Shown: positions 45,453 to 58,008 of the stretch, in pieces | Numbering within the stretch: position 1 is the first letter of the stretch | Layout of the letters: each line of letters starts with the position of its first letter | NCBI RefSeq assembly: GCF_030052815.1 | Contig: NC_079503.1 | Location: 53,858,735 to 53,922,734 of the forward strand | Reading direction: 5' to 3' | Length of the DNA: 64,000 bases | DNA from: Hevea brasiliensis | Taxonomy: Eukaryota; Streptophyta; Magnoliopsida; Malpighiales; Euphorbiaceae | Program-made: the position numbers and the translations under genes | Notes under the pieces: generated by a model | Database searches by the model: none | Told to the model about the DNA's origin: nothing | What the model saw: only the letters and a program-made list of their open reading frames with translations

Positions 45453-46261
45453 CTAGGTGCCCAAATACTTCAAGCTCTTATGATCTGTATAAATATAGCA
45501 TTTTTCCCCATACAAATAGTGTCTCCAGATTTTCAGAGCAAAAACAATAGCTGCTAACTCCAGATCATGTGTTGGGTAGTTCCTCTCATGCGGTTTCAGC
45601 TGGCGTGATGCATAAGCAATGACATTTTGATCTTGCATCAATACACAGCCTAACCCATTGTGAGAAGCATCACTATAAACTGTGTATTCTTTACCCAGAG
45701 TAGGTAAAGTGAGAACTGGAGCTTCAGTTAAACACCTCTTCAACTCATCAAAACTTTGCTGGCATTTATCAGTCCACTGAAATTTTACATCTTTCCGAAG
45801 CAGCTTGGTTAGTGGAGAAGATAACATAGAGAACCCTTTCACAAACCGATAGTAATATCCAGCTAAACCCAGAAAACTGCGAATTTATGTGATGTTCCTG
45901 GGCGGCTTCCAATTAAGGATAGCTTCTACCTTGCTGGAATCTACCTTGATCCCTTCAGCTGACACAACATGTCCCAAAAAGGAGATTTCTTTCGGTCAAA
46001 TTCACATTTCGACAATTTGGCATATAGCTGTTTCTCCCTTAAAGTCTGTAGTACAATCCGCAGATGTCTGTCATGCCCTTTTGCATTCCTCGAGTATATC
46101 AAAATGTCATCAATAAACACCACCACAAATTGATCGAGATATGGTCTGAAGATAGTGTTCAGCAGATCCATAAAAGCAGTTGGAGCATTTGTTAACCCGA
46201 ATGGCATTACTAGAAACTCATAGTGGCAATACATAGTTCTGAAAGCAGTTTTTGGAATACT
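45453..46261 (-). pseudogene. Element J reverse transcriptase second half and RNase H
   Basis: [18 protein letters not shown] and [18 protein letters not shown]: the FIDD active site is intact. Then [12 protein letters not shown] is followed by a frameshift near 46000 and a stop in PRNIT*IRSFLG near 45886. [39 protein letters not shown] (RNase H Asp), [19 protein letters not shown] (Glu) and [15 protein letters not shown] (Asp) follow, up to the TAG at 45453-45455 in place of the Gln of TQKELN. Confidence 0.9.
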
Positions 46262-47248
46262 CTACTCTTGCACCTTCAACTGATAATAACCAGATCGTAA
46301 ATCAATTTTGGAGAATACAGCTGCACCCTTCAACTGATCAAACAGATCATCAATGCGAGGCAATGGATATCTGTTCTTTATTGTCACCTTATTCAACTGC
46401 CGGTAGTCAATGCATAAGCGGAGAGTACCATCCTTCTTCTTAACAAACAACACTGGTGCTCCCCAAGGTGACACACTAGGACGGATGAAGCCCTTTTCAA
46501 GTAATTCTTGCAATTGTATCTTCAACTCCTTCAACTCTACTAGTGCCATTTTGTATGGCATTATGGAGATTAGATCCACACCAGACATAACATTAATTTC
46601 AAACTGTACTTCTCTTTCCGGAGGTAATCTTGGCAATTCATCAGAAAATACATCTGGAAAGTCATGTACTGTAGGGATGTCTTTCAATGCTGGACTCCCC
46701 ACTTGGGTGTCTACCACATGTGCCAAGTATGCTTCACACCCCTTTCTGATCATTTTTCTGGCTAGTGTAGCCGAAATGATGTTTGATGGCAATAACTGCC
46801 TCTCCCCATGTATTACCACATCGCTGTACTGAGGGAGACCAAAAGTGACTGTCTTCAGCCTACAGTCAATCATGGCATGATGCCTTGCTAACCAATCCAT
46901 GCCCAAGATGATATCATAATATCTAAAGGGCATTTTAATGAAATCAGATAGAAAAGTGTGTCCTTGGATCACCAAAGGACAATCTCTATACATTCTATTA
47001 ACCCTGACCTCCTGTCCTAGTGGACTTGTTACTAGCACCTCAAAGTCCATTTTTATACATGGAACAGCAATGCAATCAATGATGCTAGCACTCACATAAG
47101 AATGGGTAGAACCCGGATCAAATAACACAAGCACATCTTGGTTAAAAGTTGAGAAGGTACTAGCCACAACATCAGATGTCTCTGCCTCTTCCCTCTGTCT
47201 CATTGCATAGACTCTGACTAGAGCACTGTCTTGCTCTGAATGTTTCAC
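46262..47248 (-). pseudogene. Element J protease and reverse transcriptase first half
   Basis: A 328-codon open frame on the minus strand. [18 protein letters not shown] is the intact aspartic protease site (DPGS type) at about 47125-47085. [20 protein letters not shown] is the protease C-term. [40 protein letters not shown] and [17 protein letters not shown] begin the RT. It ends at TAG (VQE*SIPK, Gln in element O), after which the RT goes on in frame. Confidence 0.92.
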
Positions 47249-48403
47249 TGTGCCTTGGCTGCCTGCTGGGCTACCTCTACCCCCGCTCTACTCTCTGGGT
47301 GGTTGTGAACTTCGTGACAGTGGCTCGAACGACCCTTCTGCAGAGTAGGAGGTGGTCCAACTCGTGACTACCGTGCGCCCTTGGCAAAGTGTCCTGTGCC
47401 TCCACAGTTATAGCAGGCTCCAATAGCCTTGTAGCATATCCCACCATGATTTCTTCCACATGTTTCACATTGGCGGGGAGGGTAGAAACCTCTGGTACTC
47501 TGCTGACCAGATAGAGGAGGCTTCTTTCCTAAATATCTTCCCCTATCAGACTTCTTGCCACCTCTGCCATGTCCCCCATAGTTCTTCCTCTTTCCAGTAG
47601 GACCACTAGAACTCTGTTCTATAGATTTTCCCTCTTTCTCTGTCTTCTCTGATTTCTTTTTCTCAGGAACAGCTTCAAACTCAATTCTTTCCAACTCTAG
47701 GGCTTGAGAAACAACTTCAGAGAAGTTAGTGTGTTTGAATCCGACTACTTGTAATCTGATACTGGGCTTCAAGCTGGTTTCAAACCTCTTGCATCTCTCC
47801 CTGCTAGTAGAAAGTAAACTCACTTCATAATGGCTGAGGCGGGAAAATTCTCTTTCATACTCAGCCACTGGTCTGCTCCCCTGTTTCAGACTTAGGAACT
47901 CTTATCGCTTCTGGTCTACATAAGCATCGGGGACATACTTTTGTCTGAATTCCCTGAGAAAGTCATTCCATGTTAGCACTGCAGGTTCTACCAGACTGTG
48001 GGGAATGGTTTTCCACTAGTCATAAGCATCCCCCTGTAGTAGAGATACAGAGTATTCAAATCTGAGCTCCTCCGTGCAATGCAATTTCTTGAATACCCTA
48101 TCCATCCTCTCTAACCACTATTCAGCCTCTAGAGGATCTACTGTCCCCTTGAACTCTGTAGCCCCATATTTCATCAATTTATCATACTGCCTAGTAGGAG
48201 ACTGTGGTTGTACCACTGGTGTCTGTATTGGGACTTGAGTAGGCACTTTACCAGCCATTTGTTAGAACATTGCAGCCATCTCACGAGCGAATCGAGCAGA
48301 AACAGATCACTGGGTGTTCTTTGAACCATCGCATTTTGTAGGGTCAGCATCCTTGCACCTTAGCCTCAATAGATTGATCGACTGAACGATCACCCTCTTC
48401 CAT
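47249..48403 (-). pseudogene. Element J gag
   Basis: The start is ATG 48403: MEEGDRSVDQSIEAKVQG. A TAA at 48262-48264 (MF*QMAG) sits at the same codon as in element A. The core reads YDKLMKYGATEFKGTVDPLE, then *WLERMDRVFKKLHCTEEL, FEYSVSLLQGDAYD*WKTIP and FLREFRQKYVPDAYVDQKR. From 47868: MAEYEREFSRLSHYEVSLLS and a basic region. The knuckle region is CYNCGGTGHFAKGAR, where the final Cys is lost, with an upstream Cys/His cluster (QCETCGRNHGGICY). At least four nonsense codons, one of them TGG to TAG (DAYD*W). Confidence 0.88.
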
Positions 48404-48573
48404 AATCAATGCGAGGATCTTAGACCTCCTGAACAAACAACACAAGGAGATTTCCTCTCGTTAGTGCATATTTATAATGTAATGTACTGTATGTATCAAA
48501 CAATGATATTCAGCAGTTGTATTATGAAGAAAGAATAATCAAGTAATAGGTGAAAACAAAATTTAAAAACTTT
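48404..48573 (-). other. Untranslated leader of element J
   Basis: 170 bases between gag and primer site in element orientation; noncoding, related to 15029-15195. Confidence 0.55.
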
Positions 48574-48585
48574 GCTCTGATACCA
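48574..48585 (-). promoter_or_regulatory. Primer binding site of element J
   Basis: GCTCTGATACCA on the plus strand is TGGTATCAGAGC in element sense, eight bases from the 5' LTR end. It pairs with initiator Met-tRNA. Confidence 0.92.
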
Positions 48586-48593
48586 CCAAAACA

Positions 48594-51500
48594 TGTCACA
48601 CCCTACCCCTCTGTAAGGCATAATATGATCCCGTAGTATACCTAATGAATTACCAACTCCGTCTACTGATAACCCATTAAATACACTACAAGGGATTTTA
48701 AAAATTTTTCTTATTTCTTTTACAGTGGTGAGCACTATTTACAGGTGTTAAAAAACTTTTTGAACTGAAGCGATAACACTAACACATTTGAATTATTTGG
48801 AATTTCTGTAAAAATTTTGACAGAGTGCCATCTATATTTTAGACAAAACAGTTCTTCAGAAAACTTGTGAAAAGCACTTCAATATATTTCCAAATCTCAA
48901 CTCCAACATGTTTCTCAACACAACATATTTCTCAACTCAAATCCATAGTAATTTTTCAAAGACTGAGATAAAAGAAATATAATACAATTTTTACAAGTCA
49001 AAATAACTCATAATTTACTTTACAACTTTAATGTATAATTTTAATTTACAACTGCTCAAAACCAAAAGCAATATGTACATACAATGAACATACATTACAG
49101 TACAGAATGCAAAATGTGGTATACTCGTTATGCCCGAAAATCTCTCGCTGGATGTACTAGCAGCCTAGTCTGCTGCCCTGTCTGTCTGTCTACCTGTGAT
49201 AGCAATAAAAAGCTATCGCTGAGACAATGTCTCAGTGGTGCACAACATTAACCAAAGACAACTTTAAATCACAAATCACAAGTTATATAAATAGTGGATA
49301 CTTAAAACCATAGTTAAATTCAAGACAGTAAATGTCAACAAGAATTTAAACTCCATTTCTCAATATCACAATAATTTTAATAAATCAAATCATGATTAGA
49401 TTCAAAAGACAGTGAATGTCAATAAGAATTTAAACTCCATTTCACAATTTCACAATACATATCAATAAACCACACACAGCTTAATCATGTTCCAAAGTTC
49501 AATTCATCCCAAAAGTCAATGACTAATGAGGAATAACATAGATAGCTAGGAAAAATATGAGTACTCATCCAATTCGCCCTCAACAGGCACACACCTCAAC
49601 ACTTCAGCCAAAGAGGGAATTCAATTCGTCCCACTAGACAAGCTAGCGAGGAATACAATCAATATACATGATAGCTGTGGTTTCAAATCATTTCTAATGC
49701 TTTTCAATCAATAAGTATCCATTAATATCATTCAAACAATTTTTCATAGTTTCAAACCATTTACAATGCTTTTCAAGCAATAAATATCCATCAAATATCA
49801 TTCAAACAATTTTTCACAGTTTCACAATTCAAAACAACAATATACAAATAGTCATAATTTATTTCAATTGAAAATAATTCAAAAGAAATAGCTATTGTGC
49901 ACAAACCTCTGATAACTGTCTCCTGGTCTTGACTCAGTGTTTCCTTCCCTTTCCCTGAGTCTTTGCTAACTAAGAAACACAATTTAAAGTGTTTCAGTAC
50001 TTAATTCAACTATCTCTAATGATAATGTTTGATAAGTAATTCACTGAATGCTATTATTTGCTTAATCAACCTAATATATCGACCCTCGGTGCATTCTAGG
50101 TAAATTAGGTTTTAATGTTATTAATATGTCATATTCGATAGTATTTTAGGGTTGGTACATGTTACCAAGTTCATTTCCGTGTATACTGCATTTTCTTGCA
50201 ATTTGCTGGATTCCGGGATACTAATTTGACCTAGCCGGACGACCTAGTTCCCTCGGTTTTCGGGTTTCATTCAAAACTACAAACTTGTAGATCTATGTCT
50301 TATGGAAAGCGGGGCAAAATTTCAGGTCATTTTGAGTTATGTAGACCAAGTTATGGTCATTTTACTATTGCTGGTCAAATTGCACCAAAATTGGTCACTT
50401 TAGGTCATTTTAGGTTCGGCCAATTTTTGGACCCGAACTTGTGCAAGCTGTTTGACTTGCTTATGGTCATTTTTGGGCTTTGGTGTCTTCATAAGACTTG
50501 TAGATATGGGTCTTAACTATTCATGGTTAACATTTCAGGTCAATTGGACCTGTTTTGAGCGAGTTATGGCCTAAACACTAACTGCTGCCCAAATGGTCAA
50601 TTTTCAGGCCTTACTTGCACTTAATCCGGATTTGGTCATTTTTCAAGCTACCTTGCAAGCAGAATTTTGGCAAGCTTCCTTCACCTCCAATTGGTCTCAT
50701 ACCAATTGGAGCCACACAATTAAAGTTCTAGGCCTAAAACTCAAACTGCCTTATTACAATTCTTGCATACACATCAAACATCACTTTTAACACTCACCAA
50801 ACTTAACATTCAAACTAATTCTGGTTGTACCACAACCTAAACATAATTTACAACATATTATAGGTCATTTTGGCAGCTTACAATTACATTCAATGTACAC
50901 CAACAAGTGCAGAATTTGTCCAATTCAATTTACAACAATTCAATCCCCAATTCATGCTCATTTACATGTCCCACTTCACACCACCATACATACACTCAAA
51001 CTGCCATAACTACCAACACATTTTAACATCATTATTCCATAAACCAAGCATGAATTCCAGCATTCCTCAAGAGTTAGCAAACTGCCACAATGGTACACTT
51101 ACATTCCATTACTTTCCAAGCTTTAAATCTCATTTTACATTTACATATACTAAGTATACATCACCCAAACAATTTCCTACACAATATACATTTAATCAAT
51201 CATTTAATTCACCATTTACAAGCACAAATAAACTGCTTTCAAGGTGCTTCCATGGCTGCCAAAAGTGCACATTCCCATTCAACATCAAAACTCAAAAATT
51301 TCTCCATAAATCAAACACCCATAATATCCTTACAAACTTTAACAAAGCAATAATCAAAAACTCAAACTTACCTATTGTTGGGACTTGCTAAATCTTCACT
51401 AAAACTTCTTAATATTGGTATCTACTTCTTCCTTGTGAAGTGGGGATAAACTTTGATGAAGAAACCTAGGTGTTTGGAGGTGAAATGAAGGAGAGGATGA

Positions 51501-52244
51501 AGCTTGAATTACATGCGGCAATGGAGGTTTTGGGAACTCTTCATCTACGGCAATGGTGATTTCTAAAGTTGAAGATGCTGTTTTAGTGGAGTAATCTGCC
51601 CACTTAAGGTATATTATAATCCTTAGTGGTCCACTTACACAAAATCAATTATATTATATGTTTAAATATGTTAATTACCTAATTTGAACCCCATTTTTGC
51701 TATTTATATTAGGTACCCCTAAATTAATTTTCATGACATTTTCCAAATATAATATCATGTATTTTCAATGGACATTTAGGTCAAAAGACAACTCGGGGTG
51801 TCAAATGACCACAATGCCCCTGTTCGGGTTGCATTCCCGATATTTCGGTAACACCGGGTTTTGTCCGTTTTTTGATTTCTCACTTTTCTTTGTACTAATT
51901 ATTTAATTTTTCTTTGATATTTCTAATGATATTTATACTTCAATAAATATTTATTTAAGTCCTAAAAATATTTTTCAGGGTTCCCCGCGGTCCAGGGCTA
52001 GTCAACGGTCCACGCCGTGACTTCCCGATGCGGTCACCCATCGCTAGGGTTCTCGGCTCGTTTAACTTTGGTTACATTTCTTTGCTACTATTTTTCCTTT
52101 GTTTTTCTTGTATTTTCTCTACTTGTATTTCATTATTTTATGTCTCCTCACTCATATCAAAGTGTAGTTCTAGGCATCCTAGCTGTCTGGACAACACTGG
52201 TCTCCGGAACAGTAGAACGCACTACCGAACATAGGGGTGTTACA
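48594..52244 (-). mobile_element. Element J 5' LTR
   Basis: TGTCACACCCTACCC to GGGTGTTACA on the plus strand, colinear with 40093-43741 and differing by scattered substitutions. Near 49110 it has a complete 'gcagcctagtctgctg' segment where the 3' LTR reads 'gcaaatctagttcacgctg' (near 40648). Confidence 0.93.
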
Positions 52245-52249
52245 ATTTG
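52245..52249 (+). repeat. Target site duplication of element J, right
   Basis: ATTTG, identical to 40088-40092. Confidence 0.92.
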
Positions 52250-52938
52250 CATACAATAGAAATGTGCATTCTTCTACTGGCTATTCTCCATTTGAAATTG
52301 TGTATGGTTTCAATCCTTCAACTCCTTTGGATCTTTTACCTTTGCCTGTGAACGAGCTTGCTAGTTTAGATGGAAAAAGAAAAGCAGAATTGGTGAAGAA
52401 AATCCATGAACAAGCCAAGCTTCAAATTGAAAAGAAAAATGAAAAATATGCTAGTCAAGCTAACAAAGGAAGGAAGATAGTCACATTTCAACCTGGAGAT
52501 TGGGTATGGGTTCACTTGCGCAAAGAAAGGTTTCCCTCTCGAAGGAAATCAAAATTACAACCAAGATGTGATGGACCTTTCCAAGTGCTGACCAAAATTA
52601 ATGATAATGCCTACAAAATAAACCTGCCCGATGAGTATAATGTCAGTGCCACCTTCAATGTTGCTGATTTATCTCCTTGTGTTGATGCAGAAACAGATTC
52701 GAGGACGAATCCTTTTAAAGCGGAGGGGAATGATGAGAATCAAGCTACATCCACGCCAAAGGATTTCATCCAAGGTCCAATTACTGGAGCTAGAGCTAAA
52801 TCACTTCAGAATTTAATCTTAAAGAGTAAGGATTATAAGCTGGAATGGCATGAAGAAAATTATAAAGGATTAAATTTGATGAAAATTAAGCTTGGAAGTG
52901 ACCAGGTGTCATGTGGAGCATTAGGTTACATGGAATAA
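52250..52938 (+). pseudogene. Element G integrase C-terminal part, running into the 3' LTR
   Basis: This continues the integrase frame cut at 40092: AYNRNVHSSTGYSPFEIVYG, then a basic helix, FQPGDWVWVHLRKERFPSRR, QPRCDGPFQVLTKINDNAYK (GPF module) and ATFNVADLSPCVD. There is no recognisable chromodomain. The frame passes without a stop through the polypurine tract (KAEGND) and 208 bases into the 3' LTR (GPITGARAKSLQNLILKSK), ending TAA 52936-52938. It is counted broken only because J separates it from its start; this part itself is intact. Confidence 0.9.
52717..52730 (+). promoter_or_regulatory. Polypurine tract of element G
   Basis: AAGCGGAGGGGAA-type purine run directly before the TGATGAG start of the 3' LTR. 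It is also coding (KAEG). Confidence 0.85.
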
Positions 52939-53531
52939 ACTGTGGACATGCATATAACAGATCCAACCCATGTACATACATCTGCTGGCACCTTTTTGAA
53001 AGAATATTCCTTGCTGTTATAACCACCTCTCTTTTGGACTTAAATGCCCTTATTTGCTGCTATATTAAATTTACTTTTGTAAGGAGTTTTTAGTCTTTTG
53101 ATAAATCAATTTTTGTTTGGACTTAAAGCTCCTTACAGCTGTTATTAAAGTAGGGATATTTTTGTCTTTAGCTTTGGAGTCAAGAGATTATAAATACAAG
53201 TGTAAAGAGAGAGTGGAGGACACACTTTGAATATTAATGAAAGATTATTTCTGCTCCATTAGTGAGTAAATTGGCTTCTTGTAAAGCTCATTAACTTGCT
53301 GAGATTTCTGTCTTGCAAGGTTTAATGTGCATAATATTCTTGGTTTATTCATTCTCCATATGAATTAGTTCAAGAATCTCATTTCTGATATTTTCTTTGA
53401 ATTACACAGCAATCTGATTATACTGGTTCAAAGAATCAAATTCATACATCTTGATTTGGCACTTTCCATATTGTTCCTTTAATTCTTGAATGTGGGTTTT
53501 CAAGTTACCGATTACCTGAAGGTTCACATCA
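52731..53531 (+). mobile_element. Element G 3' LTR
   Basis: 801 bases, TGATGAG to TCACATCA, near-identical to the 5' LTR. The first 208 bases also encode the C-term of pol; in the 5' LTR the same reading frame is open to the equivalent TAA. Confidence 0.93.
53189..53196 (+). promoter_or_regulatory. TATA box of element G 3' LTR
   Basis: TATAAATA, matching 30076-30083. Confidence 0.6.
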
Positions 53532-54022
53532 CAAACTCAAACCACCTATATACAAGATAACTGTGCTATCTCAGGTCTAAAGATTATATGCACTAATATG
53601 ATTTGTGACAATACATTGACAAGAGAAAACTCCATGTGCTTGCCATAAATGTCACTAGTTCAGCCTACTTATCATGTATAAGTGCCTATCATGTATGTTA
53701 TATGGCATGAGACACACCATTCCATCTTATTTACATCTAATATAAATAACTTGGGAACAAACATGATTACAATCTTTCTGGATAAGTCATGTCCTTATTG
53801 TGAAGTATCCTCTATTGTGAACCAATTTATGATACTTTATGCCAGAAATATTGTCACTCATATTCTTAACAACTTAAGAATAGAATTTCTAACAAAATAT
53901 CAATGGACCTTTTCTATTACACATAAATATATTATGTAAATAGAAAAGTGAAAATGCCTTTTATTAATAAAATATGTATAAGATACATACTAAATGATAT
54001 GCTCTAGGGCATACTACTAACA
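53532..54022 (-). mobile_element. Copia A 3' LTR, second part
   Basis: It starts with CAAAC, the duplicated target of element G. It resumes the copia LTR ('tcaaaccacctatatacaag', compare 56942) and ends ATACTACTAACA. In copia sense this is the LTR start TGTTAGTAGTATGCC. The antisense polypurine tract (atctcccaccagcac) follows at 54023. Confidence 0.92.
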
Positions 54023-54540
54023 ATCTCCCACCAGCACTAGAGCCATTCATTACAATATCTTAGACTCATCTTCTTAAGATGTCGGTCTAGCTAAGTATGT
54101 GACATAAGCTTAGTGAATGGATCAGCTAAATTTTCAGCTGATGCTATTTTCTGCATGGCTACATTGCCACGCCCAACTATTTCTCTGATAACGTGGTAGC
54201 GCCTTTCTATGTGTTTGGATTTCTGGTGAGACTAGGGTTTCTTAGCCTGTATGACTGCTCCATTGTTGTCACAGTGAAGTGGAACTGCTAACTTAATGGA
54301 AGGAACTACTGCAAGTTCTGTCATGAACTTCTTTATCCAACTAGCTTCCTTTACAGCATCTGATGCAGCAATATGCTCAACCTCGGTAGTGGAATCTGCA
54401 GTCGTACTCTATTTGGAACTCTTCCAACTGACTACACCTCCATTATAAATGAACACATATTCAGAGGTAGACTTTTTATCATCTATATCGGATTAAAAAT
54501 CAGAATCAGTATAACCATCTAATTGCAAGTCTCCACCTCC
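54023..54540 (-). pseudogene. Copia A RNase H
   Basis: The minus strand reads LQLDGYTDSDF, STSEYVFIYNGGVVSWKSSK, STTADSTTEVEHIAASDAVK, PLHCDNNGAVIQAKKP and RGNVAMQKIASAENLADPFTK, the Ty1/copia RNase H with the ADSTTEAE-type motif. Stops interrupt at DF*SD, SSK*ST, KKP*SH and SHT*L. Colinearity is otherwise complete, so decay is by point mutation. It lies between the RT and the polypurine tract at 54023-54037. Confidence 0.85.
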
Positions 54541-55324
54541 TTATATCAAGAATAAATCCTTAGTTATTCTCAAGTACTTAAGGATATTCTTGACAGCTAT
54601 CCAGTGTTCCAAACCTAGATTGGATTGATACCTGCTAGTCAAACTAACAACATATGCGATATCCGGCTTAGTACACAATATTGCATACATCAAACTTCCA
54701 ATAACTGAAGCATATAGAATCCTAGCCATTTTATCTCTTTCTTCAGGTGTCATTGGAGACATCTCTTTAGAAAGGTGAATACCATGTCTCACTGGTAACA
54801 ATCCTCTCTTGGAATCAAGCATGTTAAACCTCTTTAACACCTTTTCCAAGTATAGACTTTGGGATAAACCAATTATTCTTTTTGCTCTATCTCTATATAT
54901 TTGAATTCCAAGAATATAGGTTGCCTCCCCTAAGTCCTTCATGGAGAATGTATTTGACAACCATACCTTTACAGTTGTCAACATACCTGTGTCATTACCC
55001 ATCAACAGTATCTCATCCACATATAAGACAAGGAAAGTGATAGCACTGTCACTAACCTTCTTATATACACATGGCTCATCCTTATTTTTTATAAAACCAA
55101 ATGACTTAATGGCTTCATCAAAACGGATGTTCTAACTCCTCGAAGCTTGTTTCAACCTATAAATGGATCGCTTTAGCTTGCATACTTTGGAACCATATTG
55201 GGATTCAAAACCCCTAGGTTGTTCCATTAAAATGTTTTCTGCAATGTATCCATTGAGAAAAGCTGTTTTGACATCCATCTGCCAAATCTTATAATCATAA
55301 TATGCAGCTATTGCTAATAGAATC
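54541..55324 (-). pseudogene. Copia A reverse transcriptase, cut by copia B
   Basis: From right to left: ILLAIAAYYDYKIWQMDVKT, AFLNGYIAENILMEQPRGFE and CKLKRSIYRLKQASRS. A shift follows, then LYVDEILLMGNDTGMLTTV, where the active site YVDD is YVDE, SMKDLGEATYILGIQIYRDR and CTKPDIAYVVSLTSRYQS. Copia B is inserted at 55325, directly upstream of ILLAIAAYYDY (element sense). Everything N-terminal to it lies beyond the right edge. Confidence 0.9.
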
Positions 55325-57429
55325 TGAAGGAACGGAAGCGTGAAAAACACAAGTTTATACCATTGAATTCAAAAATTTTCACCTAGGGTCACATGCATCA
55401 TGCAAGATTTATTTTTATCTATTTGATTTCAATGATAAACAACATATTAAAACTCTTTTAACATGTTTTTGGATCTGTATTTTCCATTTAAGATTTTAAA
55501 ATTAATCAGATTAATTTTAGAACCCTAGATTAAATCAAGAACGATTACACTAACCTCTTGACGCAGCAAATGTCTGCGCCTTTGAGATTCGTCTTCAGGA
55601 CACCAGATGTTATCCCTCTAGCTTGTCCACACCAAGAACACCTATGGCAGCCCTTGAACAGCTTCTAAAGCTTTTTCTATTAGTTAGAAATTCAAGTTCT
55701 GCCTTTTAAGAGATTAGAGATGTAAACAGGACACTAGAAACAATTTCTAGTGTTCTTAATTCAAGAGATTGATGGCTAATCTCTTTGAATTGATGAGAGA
55801 TGAAGAAGAATAGATGAAAAGCCTCAAAGTGGCGTGACAAAGGAGAGGAGTGGCTGCTGGTTGCTTTTCTTTTCATAACAACACTTAAATAGCTAGGTTA
55901 ACACATTAAACCCTTGCCACATGTCACCCTTTGATTAGCTCTAGGTTTAAGTGACCCAATCACATTGTGCCAAGTGTCAAACCTATATTTAATCTTGATT
56001 TTAATTATCTTACATGATTAAAAAACATTTGGCAAGCTTATGTGTAATCCCATATGTCACCATCTCATGATGCCACGTGTCACACTGTGAAATGACCAAA
56101 ATGCCCCTGTGTATTAATTTTGAGTTCTTAACCCAAAATAATTATTTTTCTTCTCCTAATTAATTTATATCAAATATAAATTAATTAATTAATCTCTATT
56201 AATTAATTTCACATTAATTAAATTCATATTTAAACACTTTAAATATAAATTTAATTTATACTACACATTCAATAATCTAGATTTGGTTTCAAGTCATGCT
56301 AGGGACTTCGCAATTTAATTGCAAACCAAACCTATTTAATTAATCAATTAAACTCTTTAATTAATTAATTAAATCATATTTAAATAGGTGATAACTTGTG
56401 TATGTGTGTGACTTACTAGTCTCATCACTAATTGGCAATGACACATGATATCAACTCTTAATATCATCAGAACTCTTTCTTACCATAAATGATTTCTCTA
56501 AATCATTTTATGAACCTCATAGACCATGGTTAACACCTAGCATAGCATGCCATGACCACTCAATTAGTAATAAGGTTTACCTTAAATGAACCTATAATCA
56601 TATGTTACCATGCACTAGAATCTCTCTGTTACAAAATCCCAACTCAAGCTGGAGTCGTGGTTTATGTCAAACTCCATTTGCTATGAATATTATGTTCTCT
56701 TTTACTTCCAGTTCTTGATTAAAAAGATTTTCTCATCAGAAACTCTTTTCCTAATAAATCTATCTGTCCTGGCCAGGAACTTGAAATATAAAGAACAATT
56801 AAATGAATATAGGATTTTATCTCTATTTACTTAGAGGAACAGATTCCATCTTGATCAACACCTACCTCTATATATAACTAGTAGGAGCCAACACATGCCC
56901 ATATACCTATACATAGTACAAGCATGAAAGCAGTATCAAACTCAAACTACCTATATACAAGATAACTGTGCTATCTCAGGTCTAAAGATTATATGCACTG
57001 ATATGATTTATAACAAAACATTGACAAGAGTAAACTCCATGTGCTTGTCATAAGTGTCACTGGTTCGGCCTACTTATCATTTATAAGTGCCTATCATATT
57101 TGTTATATGGCATGAGACTCACCATTCCATCTTATTTATATCTCATATAAATAACTTGGGAACAAACATGAATACAATCTTTCTGGATAAGTCATGTCCT
57201 TATTATGAAGTATCCTCGATTGTGAACCTATTTATGATACTTTGTGCTAGAAATATTGTCACTCATATTCTCAACAACTTAAGAATAATATTTCTAACAA
57301 AATATCAATGGACCTTTTTCTATTACACATAAATATATTATGTAAACGGAAAAGTGAAAATGCCTTTTATTAATAAAAATATGTATAAGATACATACTAA
57401 ATGATATGCTATAGGGCATACTACTAATA
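55325..57429 (-). mobile_element. Copia B 3' LTR (2105 bases)
   Basis: TGAAGGAACGGAAGCG to GGCATACTACTAATA (the CA end has become TA). It is colinear with the two copia A LTR pieces. It includes an AT-rich block of TTAATTAATTAA repeats near 56160-56370. On the minus strand CTATTTAAG (55884-55892) is the candidate TATA box. Confidence 0.92.
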
Positions 57430-58008
57430 ATCTCCCACTAGCACTAGAGCCATTCTTTATAATATCTTAGACCCATCTTCTCAAGATGTTGGTCTAACTG
57501 AACTGGTGACAAAAGCTTAGTGAATGGATCAGCTGAATTTTTTAGCTGATGTTATTTTTCTGCATGGCTATATCGCCTTGCACAACTATATCTCTGATAA
57601 TGTGGTAGTGCCTTTCTATGTGTTTGGATTTTGGGTGAGACCTTAGTTCCTTAGCTCAGATGATCGCTCCATTATTGTCACGATGTAATGGAACTGCTGA
57701 CTCAAGGGAAGGACCTACTGTAAGTTCTTTCACGTAGTTCTGTATCTAAACAGCTTCCTTTGCAGCCTCTCGATGCAGAATATACTCGACCTCAGAGTGG
57801 AATCTGCAGTCGTGCTCTGTTTGGAGCTCTTCTAACTGACTGCACCTCCATTACAAATGAACACATATCCAGAGGTAGACTTTCTATCATCGATATCTGA
57901 TTGGAAATCAGAATCAGTATAACCATCCAATTGCAAGTCTCCACCATCATAAATCAAGAATAAATCCTTAATTCTTCTCAAGTACTTAAGGATATTCTTG
58001 ACGGCTAT
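57430..58008 (-). pseudogene. Copia B RNase H, decayed
   Basis: Same layout as the copia A RNase H at 54023-54540: polypurine tract (atctcccactagcac, 57430-57444), then DLQLDGYTDSDFQSDIDD-type sequence near 57890-57945. Small deletions and stops scatter the frame, for example near 57775-57800 where the ADSTTE region has lost bases. More decayed here than in copia A. Confidence 0.75.

Larger units (their letters stand above)
40093..52244 (-). mobile_element. Element J: complete Tekay/Del-like gypsy element, reverse
   Basis: 12,152 bases. On the plus strand: 3' LTR 40093-43741, polypurine tract, pol and gag in reverse, primer site, 5' LTR 48594-52244. LTRs of 3649 and 3651 bases are almost the same length and sequence, so it is young. 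ATTTG flanks both ends. All domains from gag to chromodomain are present, but six or more stops and shifts break the reading frame. It lies inside the integrase of element G. Confidence 0.95.
29633..53531 (+). mobile_element. Element G: complete gypsy element split by H and J
   Basis: Two near-identical LTRs (797 and 801 bases, TGATGAG...TCACATCA), a tRNA-iMet primer site, gag, protease, RT, RNase H, integrase, a polypurine tract and CAAAC duplications define it. H (32560-36518) splits gag and J (40093-52244) splits integrase. Without these the element is about 7.8 kb. The tail reads FNVADLSPCVD and has no clear chromodomain, and pol runs into the 3' LTR, which suggests a CRM-like chromovirus (inference). 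It lies in the LTR of copia A. Confidence 0.93.

Noticed and set aside
56160..56370. TTAATTAA-rich blocks in the copia LTRs as an origin or matrix attachment site
   Set aside because: Plain AT-rich LTR sequence present in all copia copies (28860-29070, 63840-63900); no further support.
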